From Halorubrum sp. Atlit-26R (GTDB lineage Archaea > Halobacteriota > Halobacteria > Halobacteriales > Haloferacaceae), in assembly GCF_003666015.1 (NCBI RefSeq), contig NZ_QPLT01000006.1, forward strand, positions 124,001 through 188,000: a DNA stretch of 64,000 nt, given 5' to 3'. Positions 55,933 to 64,000 of the stretch are shown here, in pieces. The position numbers were made by a program, and so were the translations under genes. The notes below the pieces were generated by a model. The model saw nothing but the letters and a program-made list of their open reading frames with translations. It was not told the origin of the DNA and did no database searches. Numbering within the stretch: the first letter of the stretch is position 1; each line of letters begins with the position of its first letter.

Positions 55933-57159
55933 TTACTCCGTCACCCAGAGCCCGGCGGCGACGACCGCCGCGAGCCCCATCGACCCGGCGAGCAGCGCGA
56001 AGGCGGGCCGGAAGCCGACCGCGTCGGCGACGATCCCGACCGCGCTCGGCGCGAGCGCGCCGGCCCCCATGAGCAGCGTCCGGACGACACCGAGCCCCCC
56101 GCCCGCCAGCCGCTCCGGGAGCAGCTCCATCAGGTAGGCGCTGCGCACCGGCTGGAACCCGTGCGAGCCGAGCCCGAAGAGAGCGACGACGACGGCGGCC
56201 GCGACGGCCCCGACGCCGAGGCTCGGGAGCGAGACGAGCGCGACGAGCGCCGCCGCCGCCAAGCCGAGCGTGCCGACCATCACGGGGAACCGCCCGACGC
56301 GGTCGGAGAGGTCGCCGGTGACTAACTGGACGAACGTCACCGCGAACACGAGCGAGTACAGCAGGTTCGCGGTCGCGGTCGGGAGCTCTGCGGCCTCGGA
56401 GAGGTACAGCGGGAGGAACGCGACGAGCCCGTTGTGCGCGAAGGAGAACCCGACGGTCACCAGCACGAACGCCGAGAACCGGGGGTTTCGGAACAGCCGG
56501 AGGTACTCGCGCGTGTCCGGGTCGTCGCCGTCGCTCCCGGTCGCGCCGGTCGCCGCCGGCGAGCCGGAGAGCCGGACCGCGGTCGCGACCGCGAGGCCGA
56601 CCGCGAGGACGCCGGTGAGGAGGAACGGGGCGCGCCAGTCGGCGCCGGGGAGCCGCGCGAGGACGGCCGCGAGCGCGGGCGGCGCCGAGAGGACGGCGAC
56701 GACGACCGCGGGCGCGGCGACCCCGCCCATCGCGCCGAGCGTGTCGTGCGCGCCGAGCATCCGCCCGGTGCGGGCGGGGTAGACGCGGGCGATCAGCCGC
56801 ACCGAGACCGTCTTGTGGACGCCGGTGCCGGCCCCGATGACGAGCATCGCGGCGACCAGCGCGGCGAAGGGCGCGTCGAAGACGACGGCGAGCGACCCCG
56901 CGCCGGCGACGAGCGCGCCGGCGACGATCACGCGCACCGGGCCGAGGCGGTCCGCGACCGCGCCGCTCGGGAACTGGAGGAGCGCGTACACGATCATGAA
57001 CCCGGTGAACGCGGTCCCGACGACGGCGTTGCTCACGCCGTAGGCGCCCTGGATCGACTCGAACAGCGGGGGGAAGAGGTAGCGGACGAACTTCCCGAGG
57101 AACCAGACGAGCGAGACGAGGATCAGAGCGTCGTACTCGCCGATCCGGTCCCGAGCCAT
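55933..57159 (-). CDS. MFS transporter
   Basis: 408 residues, about twelve membrane helices. The loop 2-3 motif is VADRLGPVRVIVAG (G-x-x-x-D-R-x-G-R-type) and the loop 8-9 equivalent is LSDRVGRFPVMV. An acidic Thr/Gly/Asp loop connects the halves. Substrate unknown. The ATG at 57159 (MARDRIGEYDALI) lies about 25 nt after CCCTTTATACGGG on the minus strand; an earlier TTG codon is less likely. Confidence 0.88.
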   Translation of the reverse strand: MARDRIGEYDALILVSLVWFLGKFVRYLFPPLFESIQGAYGVSNAVVGTAFTGFMIVYALLQFPSGAVADRLGPVRVIVAGALVAGAGSLAVVFDAPFAALVAAMLVIGAGTGVHKTVSVRLIARVYPARTGRMLGAHDTLGAMGGVAAPAVVVAVLSAPPALAAVLARLPGADWRAPFLLTGVLAVGLAVATAVRLSGSPAATGATGSDGDDPDTREYLRLFRNPRFSAFVLVTVGFSFAHNGLVAFLPLYLSEAAELPTATANLLYSLVFAVTFVQLVTGDLSDRVGRFPVMVGTLGLAAAALVALVSLPSLGVGAVAAAVVVALFGLGSHGFQPVRSAYLMELLPERLAGGGLGVVRTLLMGAGALAPSAVGIVADAVGFRPAFALLAGSMGLAAVVAAGLWVTE

Positions 57160-57248
57160 CGACAAGCCGTAGCCCGGTCACCCGTATAAAGGGCCTGAAG
57201 CGCTCGGGGACTGCCGGTAGGGATCGATTTTGTCATCTCGGTTTCCGC

Positions 57249-57499
57249 GGTGGCGCGTGCCGACGAGCGCCCAGCGGGCGCGAGTCGCACGCGCGAGGGA
57301 GTCGGCCGACCGGAGCGAAGCGGAGGGAGGCCGACGAGGCTGGGGAGGTGTGAGGTGCTGTGCGGTCGCAGTCGGGGAGGGCTCAAAGGGGCAGCCGCGA
57401 AGCCGCAGTAGGCGACGTAAGCACCACAGGGAGCGAACGGAGTGAGCGACTGAGGAGCGCAGCGAGCGTACTGCGGCTTCGCGGCTGGGGCTTTGGAGG
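57249..57499 (+). ncRNA. Multi-copy structured RNA element, copy E
   Basis: Between MFS and srp54. P1: CGAC/GTCG, tandem GA/GA, GCGCCC/GGGCGC around AGC. P2: GTCGGCC/GGCCGAC around a GGAGCGAAGCGGAG-like loop. P3 is a perfect 19-bp helix with 5' arm CAGCCGCGAAGCCGCAGTA. The head TATA is weak (CGATTTTGTC). Two tail units. Confidence 0.8.
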
Positions 57500-57590
57500 C
57501 AGTCTCCGCCGAGCCGCAGTCACCGAATTACAAGCGAGCGACTGGAGATTCGGAATAATTCGCCGTCGTCCGCGCGGGCGACGACTTGGG
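57483..57590 (+). repeat. 57-bp tail units of copy E (two units)
   Basis: GGCTGGGGCTTTGG at 57483 and GACTGGAGATTCGG at 57540 are exactly 57 bp apart, with CGAATTACAAGCGAGCG in between (the TATA-like box has decayed). Confidence 0.8.
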
Positions 57591-57614
57591 ATCAGTTCGC
57601 GAACGAGACGTTAT

Positions 57615-59009
57615 TTAAAACGGCCCCTTCCCGCCGCCCATCATGTCTCCGAGACCGCCGCCGCCCTCGCCGCCCATCTTCTTCATCATGCGCTGCATGT
57701 CGCCCTCGCCCATCCCCTGGAACTGGCCGATCGTCTCCTCCATCATCGAGTGCTGTTCGAGGAGCTGCTGGACCGTCTCCTCGTCGGTGCCCGAGCCGCG
57801 TGCGATCCGCTCCGTGCGCGACTGGCCGACGACGCGGGGGTTCTCTAACTCCTCCTCCGTCATCGAGTCCATGATGCGCTCGAAGCGCCGCATCCGGTCT
57901 TGGGTGACGTCCATCGCGTCGTCGGGCAGCTCGTCCATCATCCCGCCGCCGAGCCCGGGGATCATGTCCATCACTTGGTCGAGCGGCCCCATCTTGTTCA
58001 TCGCGTCCATCTGCCGCTTCATGTCCTTCAGGGTGAACTCCCCCTTCAGCATGTCCTCCGGGTCCCAGTCCTCGTCCTCCTCCTGGGTCTCCTGCATCGC
58101 GCGCTCGACGCGCTCGGAGAGCTGCTTGAGGTCGCCCATCCCGAGCAGCCGCGAGATGAACCCCGAGGGCTCGAAGCGCTCGATGTCCTGGACCGTCTCC
58201 CCGGTGCCGAGGAAGGCGATGGAGGAGTCGGTCTCGTTGACGGCGGTGAGCGCCCCGCCGCCCTTCGCGGTGCCGTCGAGCTTGGTGATCACGACGCCCT
58301 CGATGCCGATCGACTCCTCGAACTGGCGGGCCTGCTCCTTCGCGCCCTGCCCGATCGCGGCGTCCAAGACGAGCAGCGAGCGGTCGGGGTCGACGACGCC
58401 CTCGATCTCCTCGATCTCGGCGATCAGGTCGTCTTCGAGCGCGTGGCGCCCCGCCGTGTCGACGATGTGAACGTCGGCGTCGGCGGTCTCTTCGAGGCCG
58501 GTCCGCGCGATGTCGACCGGGTCGTCGTTGTCGGGGTTCCCGTAGAAGTCGACCTCGGCGCGCTCGCACATCTGCTTCGCCTGGTCGTACGCGCCGGGCC
58601 GGAAGGTGTCCGTCTGGATCACCGCGGGGCGGAGCCCCTTCTTCGAGAACCACCACGCCATCTTCGCCGCGGAGGTGGTCTTCCCCGACCCCTGGAGGCC
58701 GGCCAGCAGGATCGTCTGGTTTTCGAGGGGGAGCTCCGTCGAGTCGCCCACCAGCTCGACCATCTCCTCGTAAACGATCTTGAGGACGTGGTCCTTCGCG
58801 GTGGTGCCGCCCGGCGGCTCCTCTTCGAGCGCGCGGGACTTGATCGAGTCCGACAGCTCCATCACGAGGGAGACGTCGACGTCGGCGGAGAGGAGGGAGC
58901 GCTGGATCTCCTTGACGATCTCCTCGACGTCGCTCTCGGAGAGTCGGGACTTCCCCTGGAGCTTGTCGAGGCTGCTCCGCAGGGACGTGCCGAGGTCGTC
59001 GAGTACCAT
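57615..59009 (-). CDS. srp54: Signal recognition particle protein Srp54
   Basis: 464 residues. N domain, then the G domain with [20 protein letters not shown] (G1), [29 protein letters not shown] (G3) and [14 protein letters not shown] (G4). The M domain is Met/Gly-rich, ending [15 protein letters not shown] and [14 protein letters not shown]. Binds 7S RNA and signal peptides for cotranslational export. Flanked on both sides by RNA copies E and F, whose tails point inwards. Confidence 0.97.
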   Translation of the reverse strand: MVLDDLGTSLRSSLDKLQGKSRLSESDVEEIVKEIQRSLLSADVDVSLVMELSDSIKSRALEEEPPGGTTAKDHVLKIVYEEMVELVGDSTELPLENQTILLAGLQGSGKTTSAAKMAWWFSKKGLRPAVIQTDTFRPGAYDQAKQMCERAEVDFYGNPDNDDPVDIARTGLEETADADVHIVDTAGRHALEDDLIAEIEEIEGVVDPDRSLLVLDAAIGQGAKEQARQFEESIGIEGVVITKLDGTAKGGGALTAVNETDSSIAFLGTGETVQDIERFEPSGFISRLLGMGDLKQLSERVERAMQETQEEDEDWDPEDMLKGEFTLKDMKRQMDAMNKMGPLDQVMDMIPGLGGGMMDELPDDAMDVTQDRMRRFERIMDSMTEEELENPRVVGQSRTERIARGSGTDEETVQQLLEQHSMMEETIGQFQGMGEGDMQRMMKKMGGEGGGGLGDMMGGGKGPF

Positions 59010-59116
59010 TTGCCGGAGATAGGCGGGCGACGCGGTAAAGCTTTGTTCGTCGGCGGGCGCAGAATACGTTTCGAGAGTGTAGTCAGTGGGGAATGCTTTC
59101 TACACGCTCGTCGACC

Positions 59117-59457
59117 GCTTATAAATAGCCGACTACGGATCGGCGGCGAACACCTCCAAATTCCCAGCCGTTTACGTATAAAGGATTGCTGGCAGATCGG
59201 GTCGCGTTAAGTTAGTATCAACATCGCTTCAGTCATGCGATTTTATAGAAGTATTTTCGAATGATGTAGCCGATCGCGTTCTGTGGATCAACGGGAAGGA
59301 GAACTGAGAAGGCAGATCTGGTTCTTCGCGGAGTTACTACCTATTTTGAGTTTATAACTCAGCTTTTCCGAACTCGGCGAATACTCCCGCTGTCTTGCGT
59401 TTCTGCGTAACTTAACGCGAGGGCAGATCGGCGGCGAACACTTTCAAAGCCCCAGCC
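59117..59457 (-). repeat. 57-bp tail units of copy F, split by the MITE
   Basis: Unit marks TCAAAGCCCCAGCC at 59444 and CCAAATTCCCAGCC at 59156 are 288 bp apart now; subtracting the 221-bp MITE and 10-bp duplication leaves exactly 57. Remaining boxes are GCTTATAAATAGCC (59117-59130) and TTACGTATAAAGG. Confidence 0.8.
59201..59421. mobile_element. 221-bp MITE inside the tail of copy F
   Basis: TCGCGTTAAGTTA (59202-59214) and TAACTTAACGCGA (59408-59420) are perfect 13-bp terminal inverted repeats. GGCAGATCGG at 59191-59200 and 59422-59431 is a 10-bp target duplication. The inside is A/T-rich without a gene and has a GAGTTTATAACTC palindrome. Removing the element and one duplicate restores the 57-bp tail period (288 minus 231). 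A 10-bp duplication fits IS4-family (ISH8-like) transposases acting in trans; that link is inference. Confidence 0.85.
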
Positions 59458-59699
59458 GGGGGGGCGGCGCACGCTCGCTGCGCTCCTCAGTCGCTCACTC
59501 CGTTCGCTCCCTGCGGTGCTTACGTTGCCTGCGCCGCCCCCCCCGGCTGCCCCTTTGAGTCCCTCCCCGTACCGCTCCGCACAGCGCCTCACGCCTCCCC
59601 AGCCTCGTCAGCCGGCCTCCGCTTCGCTCCGGCCGGCTGACTCCCTCGCGCGTGCTCCTCGCGGCCGCCGGGGGCGGCCGCTCGCAGCCACGCGCCACC
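59441..59699 (-). ncRNA. Multi-copy structured RNA element, copy F
   Basis: Minus-strand copy between srp54 and the DICT gene. P1: one bulged G instead of C, a partly mismatched CTGC/GGAG step, tandem GA/GA, then GCGGCCGCC/GGCGGCCGC. P2 is a perfect 11-bp helix GTCAGCCGGCC/GGCCGGCTGAC. P3 is a 19-bp helix (CAGCCGGGGGGGCGGCGCA with its complement, one extra C). Head box TTATTTAAATAATT. Confidence 0.78.
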
Positions 59700-59760
59700 G
59701 CAGAATTATTTAAATAAGGCTTGGGACCCAAAGCCGACCATTCTCCGCTGTCTTCCCACC

Positions 59761-60531
59761 TCAGACCTCTTCCGCGATGTACCGCTCGATCCGCGTCACC
59801 AGCTCCGGGCGGAACGTCCAGAACCCGTCCCAGACGTTGGGCTCGTCTTCGAGCGCGAGCAGCGCGACGTGGTCGCCCCCGTCGCCGCCGTCCAGCGGCG
59901 TGAACACGACGAACCACGACCGTCGGTACGGGTACGAGGTCCCGGTGTGGACCGTCACGGGGAGCCCCGACAGCGACTCCACGTCGCCGACACCGTACAC
60001 GTGTACGTCGACGCCGGTGCCGGCGACCCGCTCGTACACGTCCCGGGTGCCGCGCTCGTCGTCGATCCGCGAGAGTCGCTGGAACGAGGCGCGAAGCGTG
60101 CCGCCGCCGTGCTCGGCCGCGATCCGCTCGATGACGCGCGAGACGACGATGAGGAGGAGCTTCTCCTTGTTCGAGGCGGGGTAGCCGCGCACCCGAAACG
60201 GGACCTCGTCGAGCCCCTCGAACACGGCCGGCAGCGCGACCTCGTCGAGCTCGATCGCACCGGACTTGTACAGGTCCGAGTTGATGAGCAGCACCGATTC
60301 GAGCAGTTCGTCGAGGGTCGAGCGCGCGACGACCGAGCCGTCCTCGACGAGGGCGACCACGTCGTCGTCCGCCGCGGTGTCGGCCTCGGCCTCGCTGACC
60401 GAGACTGGCTGGCCGTCGAGCAGCGAGTCCAGCAGGTTTCGGACCGGGTCCGGCGACGACCGGTTCAGGAGGACGAGGTGCCGGTCCGGCGCCTCGAGTT
60501 CGTCGAAGAACGAACGGAGCGATTCGGCCAT
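59761..60531 (-). CDS. DICT sensory-domain protein
   Basis: 256 residues. The start MAESLRSFFDELEAPDRHLV and PDPVRNLLDSLLDGQPVSVS are typical of haloarchaeal DICT-domain proteins, often fused to histidine kinases or HTH domains. A winged-helix-like centre (RGYPASNKEKLLLIVVSRVI) and the C-terminal DICT part WFVVFTPLDGGDGGDHVALL follow. No kinase domain is present, so it may be a stand-alone signal sensor. The ATG at 60531 is preferred. Confidence 0.8.
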   Translation of the reverse strand: MAESLRSFFDELEAPDRHLVLLNRSSPDPVRNLLDSLLDGQPVSVSEAEADTAADDDVVALVEDGSVVARSTLDELLESVLLINSDLYKSGAIELDEVALPAVFEGLDEVPFRVRGYPASNKEKLLLIVVSRVIERIAAEHGGGTLRASFQRLSRIDDERGTRDVYERVAGTGVDVHVYGVGDVESLSGLPVTVHTGTSYPYRRSWFVVFTPLDGGDGGDHVALLALEDEPNVWDGFWTFRPELVTRIERYIAEEV

Positions 60532-60563
60532 GGGCGTTACTCCGGCCGAGCGAGACAAAGTCC

Positions 60564-61523
60564 TTACTCCCGGCCGCGCTCGTCGACGAGCCGCGCGCCC
60601 GCGGCGTCGATCCGACAGACGTCCGGGTCGTAGCCCGCGTCCGAGAGCCCGGTCCCGAGCGCGAAGACGGTACGGCCGAGCATCGCCATGGCGGCGCCGA
60701 GGTCGTCGGGCGACCCGGACGATTCGGGCGAGCCGCCGTCAGCGCCGACCGCCGCGATCGCCTCGGCCACCCCGGGGACGAGCAGGTCCGCCTCGCGGGC
60801 GAACCCCCGGGCCGCGTCCATCAGCGTCGGGAGTCGAGGGTCCGCGCGGAGGCGGTCCAAGGCGTCCTCGCCCGCCGCCGTGAGGGCGTCGGTGTCGCCG
60901 CCCAACACCGCCTCCGTCGACAGTTCGCCGAACGTGACGTACTCGACGCGGGCGGTCGCCGGGACGCCGTCGAGCTCGCCGACCCCCGGCGCCCCCGGTT
61001 CGAGGCGGACCGGAACCCCGCCGCGCGCCTGCGCGACCACGTCGCCGAGGCCGGTCCCGCGGCCGACCTCCGCGGCGTGGGCGATCCGGACGAGCTCGTT
61101 CTCGGACCGGCCGCGGTCGAACGCCTCGTTCGCGGCGAGGGCGGCCCCCAGCGCCGCGGCGCCCGAGACGCCGAAGCCGGCGCCGATCGGGAGGTCGGTC
61201 TCGACGGCCACGTCGGCGCCGCGCGCGTCGAGTTCGGCGAGGACGTCGTCGACCGCGCCGATCGATCCGGGCTCGCCGTCGATAGTACGGGACCCGGTCC
61301 CGTCGCTCGCGGCGTCGCCGTCCGCGCCGTCGCCGTCCGGACCGTCGCCGCTCGTCGCCGCATCGGTCTCGCCGTCCGCCGTCGACGCCCGAACGGTCAC
61401 GCCGTCGGTGAGGGTCAGGCCCGCGCCGCGCGACCCGGCGACCGCCGGATCGTCGGCGGGGTGCGCGCTGAAGAAGGCGGTGACGTGGCCCGGGACGAAC
61501 GCGGTCGCCCGCTGGCTGCTCAT
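60564..61523 (-). CDS. Pantoate kinase (GHMP family)
   Basis: 319 residues. The GHMP signature PIGAGFGVSGAAALGAALAA near residue 113 is the ATP loop; FVPGHVTAFFSAHPADDPAV starts the domain. Archaeal pantoate kinase (COG1829) with phosphopantothenate synthetase makes 4'-phosphopantothenate in archaeal CoA synthesis. A long acidic Gly/Asp/Thr insertion (about 50-80) is haloarchaeal. 32 bp from the DICT start, same direction. Confidence 0.88.
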   Translation of the reverse strand: MSSQRATAFVPGHVTAFFSAHPADDPAVAGSRGAGLTLTDGVTVRASTADGETDAATSGDGPDGDGADGDAASDGTGSRTIDGEPGSIGAVDDVLAELDARGADVAVETDLPIGAGFGVSGAAALGAALAANEAFDRGRSENELVRIAHAAEVGRGTGLGDVVAQARGGVPVRLEPGAPGVGELDGVPATARVEYVTFGELSTEAVLGGDTDALTAAGEDALDRLRADPRLPTLMDAARGFAREADLLVPGVAEAIAAVGADGGSPESSGSPDDLGAAMAMLGRTVFALGTGLSDAGYDPDVCRIDAAGARLVDERGRE

Positions 61524-61648
61524 GTGGCCGCCGACGAGCGGGCCGCGATTAACGGTTGTTATCCGGGCCGAGTCGGTCGGGGAGGCGACCGCCGCGCGAC
61601 GGCGACGACACCGCAGGCCTAAGTACCGGCCGGCCGAACCGCGGCCGT

Positions 61649-62171
61649 ATGCGAAGCCAGTTGCGCCCCGTCCTCGCCGCCCTGCTCGCGCTGGTGTTCC
61701 CGGGGCTCGGCCACCTATCGTTACGCCGATGGGGGCGGGCGCTGCTGTGGCACCTGACGATCGTCGGCGGCGGGGTCGCGCTGTTCGCGCTGTACGACGT
61801 CGAACCGGTCGACCCCCTCGCCGACCCCGCGGCGGTGTCGGCCGCGGTCCCCACCGACGTGGCGCTCCCCATCGTCCTCCTGTCCGCGCTGTCGGCGCTC
61901 GACGCGTACCTCGTCGGGCGGGCGGGCGGACGCCGCCGAGCGCGACCGCGTCGACGCCGCCACCGAGGCGATGCGGCGGCGGGCCGCGAACGCGGACGGC
62001 GACGACGGACCGGGAGGGGGTCGGTCCCCGCCGGCCGCGGCCGGCGACGGCGAGGACGGGGAGACGCTAGAGGTGACCTGTCCCAACTGCGGCAAGGAGG
62101 TCGACGCCGACCTCGACTTCTGTCACTGGTGTACCGAGCCCCTCCCGTGGGCCGAGTCGGACGACCGGTGA
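61649..62171 (+). pseudogene. Membrane protein with C-terminal zinc ribbon, frameshifted at a GGGC repeat
   Basis: The first part encodes MRSQLRPVLAALLALVFPGL and two further helices, ending LVGRAG at about 61925. The second part, in another frame from 61923, encodes ADAAERDRVDAATEAMRRRA and the zinc ribbon CPNCGKEVDADLDFCHWC. The junction is a (GGGC) repeat, 61916-61929. Removing one 4-bp unit reads L-V-G-R-A-D-A-A-E-R continuously, so a single unit gain explains the break. It may be a disrupted gene, a sequencing error or a phase-variable site. Confidence 0.75.
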
Positions 62172-62300
62172 CGCGGGCGGCCCCGCCGGTACCGGGACAG
62201 CGTCACCCGCGGTAGTTTCTCACCGCTGATAACTGAGAGCCAACTATCATATAACCCCGCCGAGAGGGTTCGGGTACGGACGCGAACGACGGACGGAAAC

Positions 62301-62786
62301 ATGAGTCTGAATCCACGACGATACGACGTACGGGAGCTGCGCCGGATCGCGGACGCGCCGCGAGACGGTGCGGACGGAGCGCCTCGGGAGCGGGCGCTCC
62401 GGCGGCCGAACCGGAACCGGGCCGAGCAGGCGGCGCGCTCGGCCGCGTTCACGGAGCTGCTCCAGCGTCAGCGTGGTGCGCGGCTGAACGGGGGCGGGCC
62501 GGGAGAGAAGCCGTACCTGACGGCGATCCCGGCCTCGCCCGCGGCGGAACGCGAGATCGGCGAGTGGCTCGGCTACCTCGTCGACGTCGGCGGCCACGTG
62601 CGGAGCCGGGACGCGCTGTCCTACTACGGCGAGATCGACTGGGTCGGCGACGACGCGGTCGCGGCGCTGACGCGCCGCCTCGAGGGGTTCGACGCCCCGA
62701 CGCGCGACCGGCCGTTCATCCCCGCGGACCACCGGATCAGCCTCGTCTCCATCGTCCGGATCGCTTCGTGTGCGAGTGACCAATGA
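62301..62786 (+). CDS. Archaellum accessory (ArlD/E-type) domain protein
   Basis: 161 residues. Basic N-terminus (MSLNPRRYDVRELRRIADAP), then PYLTAIPASPAAEREIGEWL, GYLVDVGGHVRSRDALSYYG and DWVGDDAVAALTRRLEGFDA. This matches the Arch_fla_DE pattern (YLxxIP...EWLxxLV...ALxYYxxIxWI) used in archaellum accessory proteins. No archaellum operon is here. The stop overlaps the next start by 4 nt (ATGA), tying it to the actin-like gene. Confidence 0.75.
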   Translation: MSLNPRRYDVRELRRIADAPRDGADGAPRERALRRPNRNRAEQAARSAAFTELLQRQRGARLNGGGPGEKPYLTAIPASPAAEREIGEWLGYLVDVGGHVRSRDALSYYGEIDWVGDDAVAALTRRLEGFDAPTRDRPFIPADHRISLVSIVRIASCASDQ

Positions 62787-63835
62787 GCGACGACGAATCC
62801 ACGGACATCAACGAATCGGACGAATCGGCGGCGGTCGGCGTGAAACTCGGCAGCACCCGGACGGTACTCGACATTCCCGACGGTCGGGGCGGCCGCGAGC
62901 GCCACTCGATACTGACCTGCCTCGCGACCTACGAGGACGCCATCACCGGCGAGGAGAAGGTGCTGTTCGGCGAGGAGGCCGCGGTGGAGTACCCCGACCG
63001 CGTGCGCTTCATGCTGCGGTCGGGGCTCCCCGAGGACGACGACAGCGTCGCGGACGCGGAGCGCTTCTTCGAGGCGGTCGTGGACGCCCACGACGTGCCC
63101 GAGGACAGCGCGGTCGTCTACGCCGTGCCGACCATCGACAACGAGGCGGGCGTCGAGAACCTCAAGTCGGTGATCGAGGGATCCGCTATCGGCGATGTCG
63201 AGACGCGGAGCTACCCCGAGTCGCTGTGCGGGGCGATCCCCGCCTACGGCGACGATCTCGACGCGATCGACGAGGTGTTCGTCTCGGTGAACCTCGGCTC
63301 GACGACGATGGAGGCGTGCGCCTACCGGCGCGGCGAGCAGCTCTCGCCGTTCTCGACCGGCTCGGTGACGGGCAACGAGGTCGACCGCCGGATCGTCGCC
63401 GCCGTCGAGGAGGAGACCCAGGGCCGGGTCCACATCGACCGGACGACCGCCCGGGAGTACAAAGAGCAGCACGGCGACGTGTACGACTTCGACCCGTTCA
63501 CGGACGTCGTCCAGCAGCCCGGCGGCGGGAGCCACGAGTTCACCGTCGACCGCGGCGTTCAGGAGCCGATCGACCGCTACATCGACGAGGCGGTCGACGT
63601 CGTCGCCAACGAGTTCCTCCCCGAGCTCGCGAACGACCACATGAAGCCCTACCAGCTGGCGCTCGGACGCCCGCTCGCCGTCACCGGCGGCATGGCGTGT
63701 ATCCCCGGGCTCACCGAGGAGTTCGAGAAGCGCCTCAGCGAGGAGCTCGACCGCGAGGTCGAGGTCGTCTCCCCCGAGGAGCCCGCGCTCGCGGCCGCTG
63801 ACGGCGCGGCGCGCATCGCGGCGCGGCTCGTTTGA
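62783..63835 (+). CDS. Actin/MreB-fold ATPase (salactin-like)
   Basis: 350 residues. The actin-fold phosphate loops are VGVKLGSTRTVLDIP near residue 15 and VFVSVNLGSTTMEACAYRRG near 170, with the adenosine region ALGRPLAVTGGMACIPGL near 295 and the CLATYEDAITGEEKVLFGEE strand. Similar proteins polymerise in haloarchaea (salactin in Halobacterium, volactin in Haloferax); which clade this belongs to needs a tree. It is co-translated with the gene upstream. Confidence 0.82.
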   Translation: MSDDESTDINESDESAAVGVKLGSTRTVLDIPDGRGGRERHSILTCLATYEDAITGEEKVLFGEEAAVEYPDRVRFMLRSGLPEDDDSVADAERFFEAVVDAHDVPEDSAVVYAVPTIDNEAGVENLKSVIEGSAIGDVETRSYPESLCGAIPAYGDDLDAIDEVFVSVNLGSTTMEACAYRRGEQLSPFSTGSVTGNEVDRRIVAAVEEETQGRVHIDRTTAREYKEQHGDVYDFDPFTDVVQQPGGGSHEFTVDRGVQEPIDRYIDEAVDVVANEFLPELANDHMKPYQLALGRPLAVTGGMACIPGLTEEFEKRLSEELDREVEVVSPEEPALAAADGAARIAARLV

Positions 63836-63916
63836 GCGGCGCGCGAGCGGTTCGGGTTTTTATTATTTTTAAATCCAACAGCGGCCGATCCGCGCAACTC
63901 GGCTCGGGACCGATGC

Positions 63917-64000
63917 GGTGGCGCGTGCCTGCGAGCGGCCGGCAGGCCGCGAGCAGCACCGCGCGAGGGAGTCGGTCGCCCGAAGCGAAGCGAGGGCGAC
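63917..64000 (+). ncRNA. Multi-copy structured RNA element, copy G (cut by window end)
   Basis: Begins GGTGGCGCGTG and keeps P1: bulged C, CTGC/GCAG, tandem GA/GA, GCGGCC/GGCCGC with loop GGCA; one extra C in the 3' basal strand. The P2 arm GTCGGTCGCCC is partly matched by GGGCGAC before the sequence ends. An A/T-rich stretch TTTTTATTATTTTTAAATC lies about 45 nt upstream. Confidence 0.75.

Noticed and set aside
59201-59421. A small gene or promoter region
   Set aside because: No sustained frame; terminal inverted repeats and target duplication identify a MITE.

Overview
The window is a high-G+C haloarchaeal chromosome segment. Evidence: acidic proteomes, mostly leaderless genes 22-30 nt downstream of TATA boxes, archaeal signature genes (metG with C-terminal tRNA-binding domain, srp54, rio2, pantoate kinase, polX, arfC, ThiN-type regulator, bat-type HTH, TrmB), Tat-type lipoprotein signals and F420/PPOX enzymes. 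A Halorubrum-like organism is my best guess from the general style and the intergenic repeats; I cannot prove the genus from sequence alone.

Layout. 1-9134: tail of a membrane gene, dcd-thiR overlap, PPOX protein, metG, small membrane proteins, a VOC protein, arfC, a coiled-coil protein with an unusually long leader, and sppA. 9131-10555: a solo tnpB insertion sequence whose ends can be placed precisely. 10645-12682: DUF373 protein and aroE. 13156-21277: CopD-like, HhH, a pabB-pabA-pabC operon, Rieske, small proteins, a PAS histidine kinase and a YkgJ cysteine-cluster protein. 21304-30383: DapA-like lyase, a bactofilin-like membrane protein, P450 divergent from a bat-type regulator, TRAM, methyltransferase, F420 enzyme, MarR-like, glycosyltransferase, hisF. 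30848-36499: GH15, GH13 and TrmB form a starch/maltodextrin locus. 36540-43460: an iron-siderophore type ABC import region with two substrate-binding lipoproteins, two flavoproteins and paired DtxR-type operators. 43785-47646: TauE/SafE-like plus cytochrome bd oxidase. 47685-55901: rio2, lplA, nfo, methyltransferase, Mut7-C and PolX, DUF2237. 55933-63835: MFS, srp54, DICT protein, pantoate kinase, a frameshifted zinc-ribbon membrane gene, and an archaellum-accessory-domain gene overlapping an actin-like gene.

The most striking content lies between the genes. Seven intergenic copies (four on +, three on -) of an element of about 240-265 nt occur at 12716, 17797, 30562, 52043, 57249, 59441 and 63917 (the last is cut by the window end). 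The copies share fixed sequence blocks, while three helices change sequence but keep base pairing. Helix P1 has a conserved single-base bulge and a conserved tandem GA/GA internal loop in every copy. The 3' end continues into tandem units with an exact 57-bp period, each carrying a TATA-like motif. In one copy the period is broken by a 221-bp MITE with 13-bp perfect terminal inverted repeats and a 10-bp target duplication; removing it restores 57 bp exactly. This looks like a multi-copy structured RNA (or RNA-folding mobile element) family that I do not recognise from any named class.

Functional links: the pab genes feed p-aminobenzoate synthesis; GH15/GH13/TrmB degrade and sense alpha-glucans; the DtxR boxes tie both halves of the iron-uptake region to one metal sensor; nfo, polX and Mut7-C are nucleic-acid maintenance genes; the actin-like gene and its partner form a translationally coupled pair.
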